Assembly: GCA_045631905.1 (NCBI GenBank)
Contig: JAZQVO010000025.1
Location: 1 to 7,917 of the forward strand
Source: HGM04593 sp045631905
Lineage (GTDB): Bacteria > Bacteroidota > Bacteroidia > Bacteroidales > Bacteroidaceae
Direction: 5' to 3'
DNA length: 7,917 nt
This document shows positions 7,797 to 7,917 of the stretch, in pieces (the stretch's first letter is position 1; each line of letters begins with the position of its first letter). The notes under the pieces are model-generated. The model made no database searches and had not been told where the DNA came from. It saw only the letters and a list, made by a program, of their open reading frames with translations. The translations under genes and the position numbers were made by a program.

Positions 7797-7819
7797 TCGG
7801 TTATTGTGTAAGGAAAGAG

Positions 7820-7917
7820 TTATTTATTCCAAACATCGCCCCATTTGCCCTGCTGGCGGTTGCTCAACTGCTCGCTACCACCGTTGCCACTTTGGTCTAT
7901 GCCGATGTTTCCATCGG
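7820..7917 (-). CDS. C-terminal end of an unidentified protein (partial)
   Basis: Only the last 31 codons plus two bases are inside the window, ending in TAA at 7820-7822. The tail reads DGNIGIDQSGNGGSEQLSNR and then QQGKWGDVWNK. It is rich in Gly, Asn and Gln with two Trp near the end, and looks like a flexible extension more than a folded domain. I do not recognise the family. The reading frame is supported by the well-placed terminator just downstream. The terminator and the separate promoter after it suggest that it does not belong to the metalloprotease–susCD operon. Confidence 0.65.
   Translation of the reverse strand, partial: DGNIGIDQSGNGGSEQLSNRQQGKWGDVWNK

Overview
The window looks like the chromosome of a Bacteroidales (Bacteroidota) bacterium. 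The evidence is a SusC/RagA–SusD/RagB pair, a large DUF5117-type zinc metalloprotease, a canonical Bacteroides-type promoter (TTTG, 19 bp, TAnnTTTG), and A/T-rich leaders without Shine-Dalgarno sequences. The genus cannot be told from the sequence alone. All recognisable genes lie on the minus strand, so transcription runs from high to low coordinates. Large open frames on the plus strand are antisense shadows.

Layout, in the direction of transcription. (1) At 7917-7820 is the last 31 codons of an unrelated upstream gene, closed by a strong rho-independent terminator at 7796-7763. (2) At 7762-7567 is an A/T-rich regulatory region with a good housekeeping promoter (7641-7611) and three copies of a TTTTAACAAA motif, one overlapping the -33 element. 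(3) At 7566-4972 is an 864-aa exported zincin metalloprotease with the HEVGHSLGLRH motif. (4) After 29 nt, at 4942-1682, is a 1086-aa SusC-like TonB-dependent outer-membrane transporter. (5) After 57 nt, which carry a perfect hairpin starting 3 nt past the susC stop, a 446-aa SusD-like surface lipoprotein lies at 1624-284. (6) After another 57 nt, at 227-1, is the N-terminus of an exported protein with a beta-propeller-like repeat, running off the window.

Genes 3-6 look like one operon: same strand, short gaps, one visible promoter and no terminator between them. The likely job, by inference, is capture and uptake of a proteinaceous nutrient. SusD and SusC would form the lidded transporter, the metalloprotease would process protein or peptide, and the fourth gene product may be an accessory binding protein. 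No glycoside hydrolase, sulfatase or polysaccharide lyase is visible, which argues weakly against a classic glycan locus. No regulator is present, and the SusC lacks the N-terminal STN signalling domain, so control by an ECF-sigma/anti-sigma pair through this transporter is not supported. I see no mobile element, CRISPR array, tRNA or rRNA.
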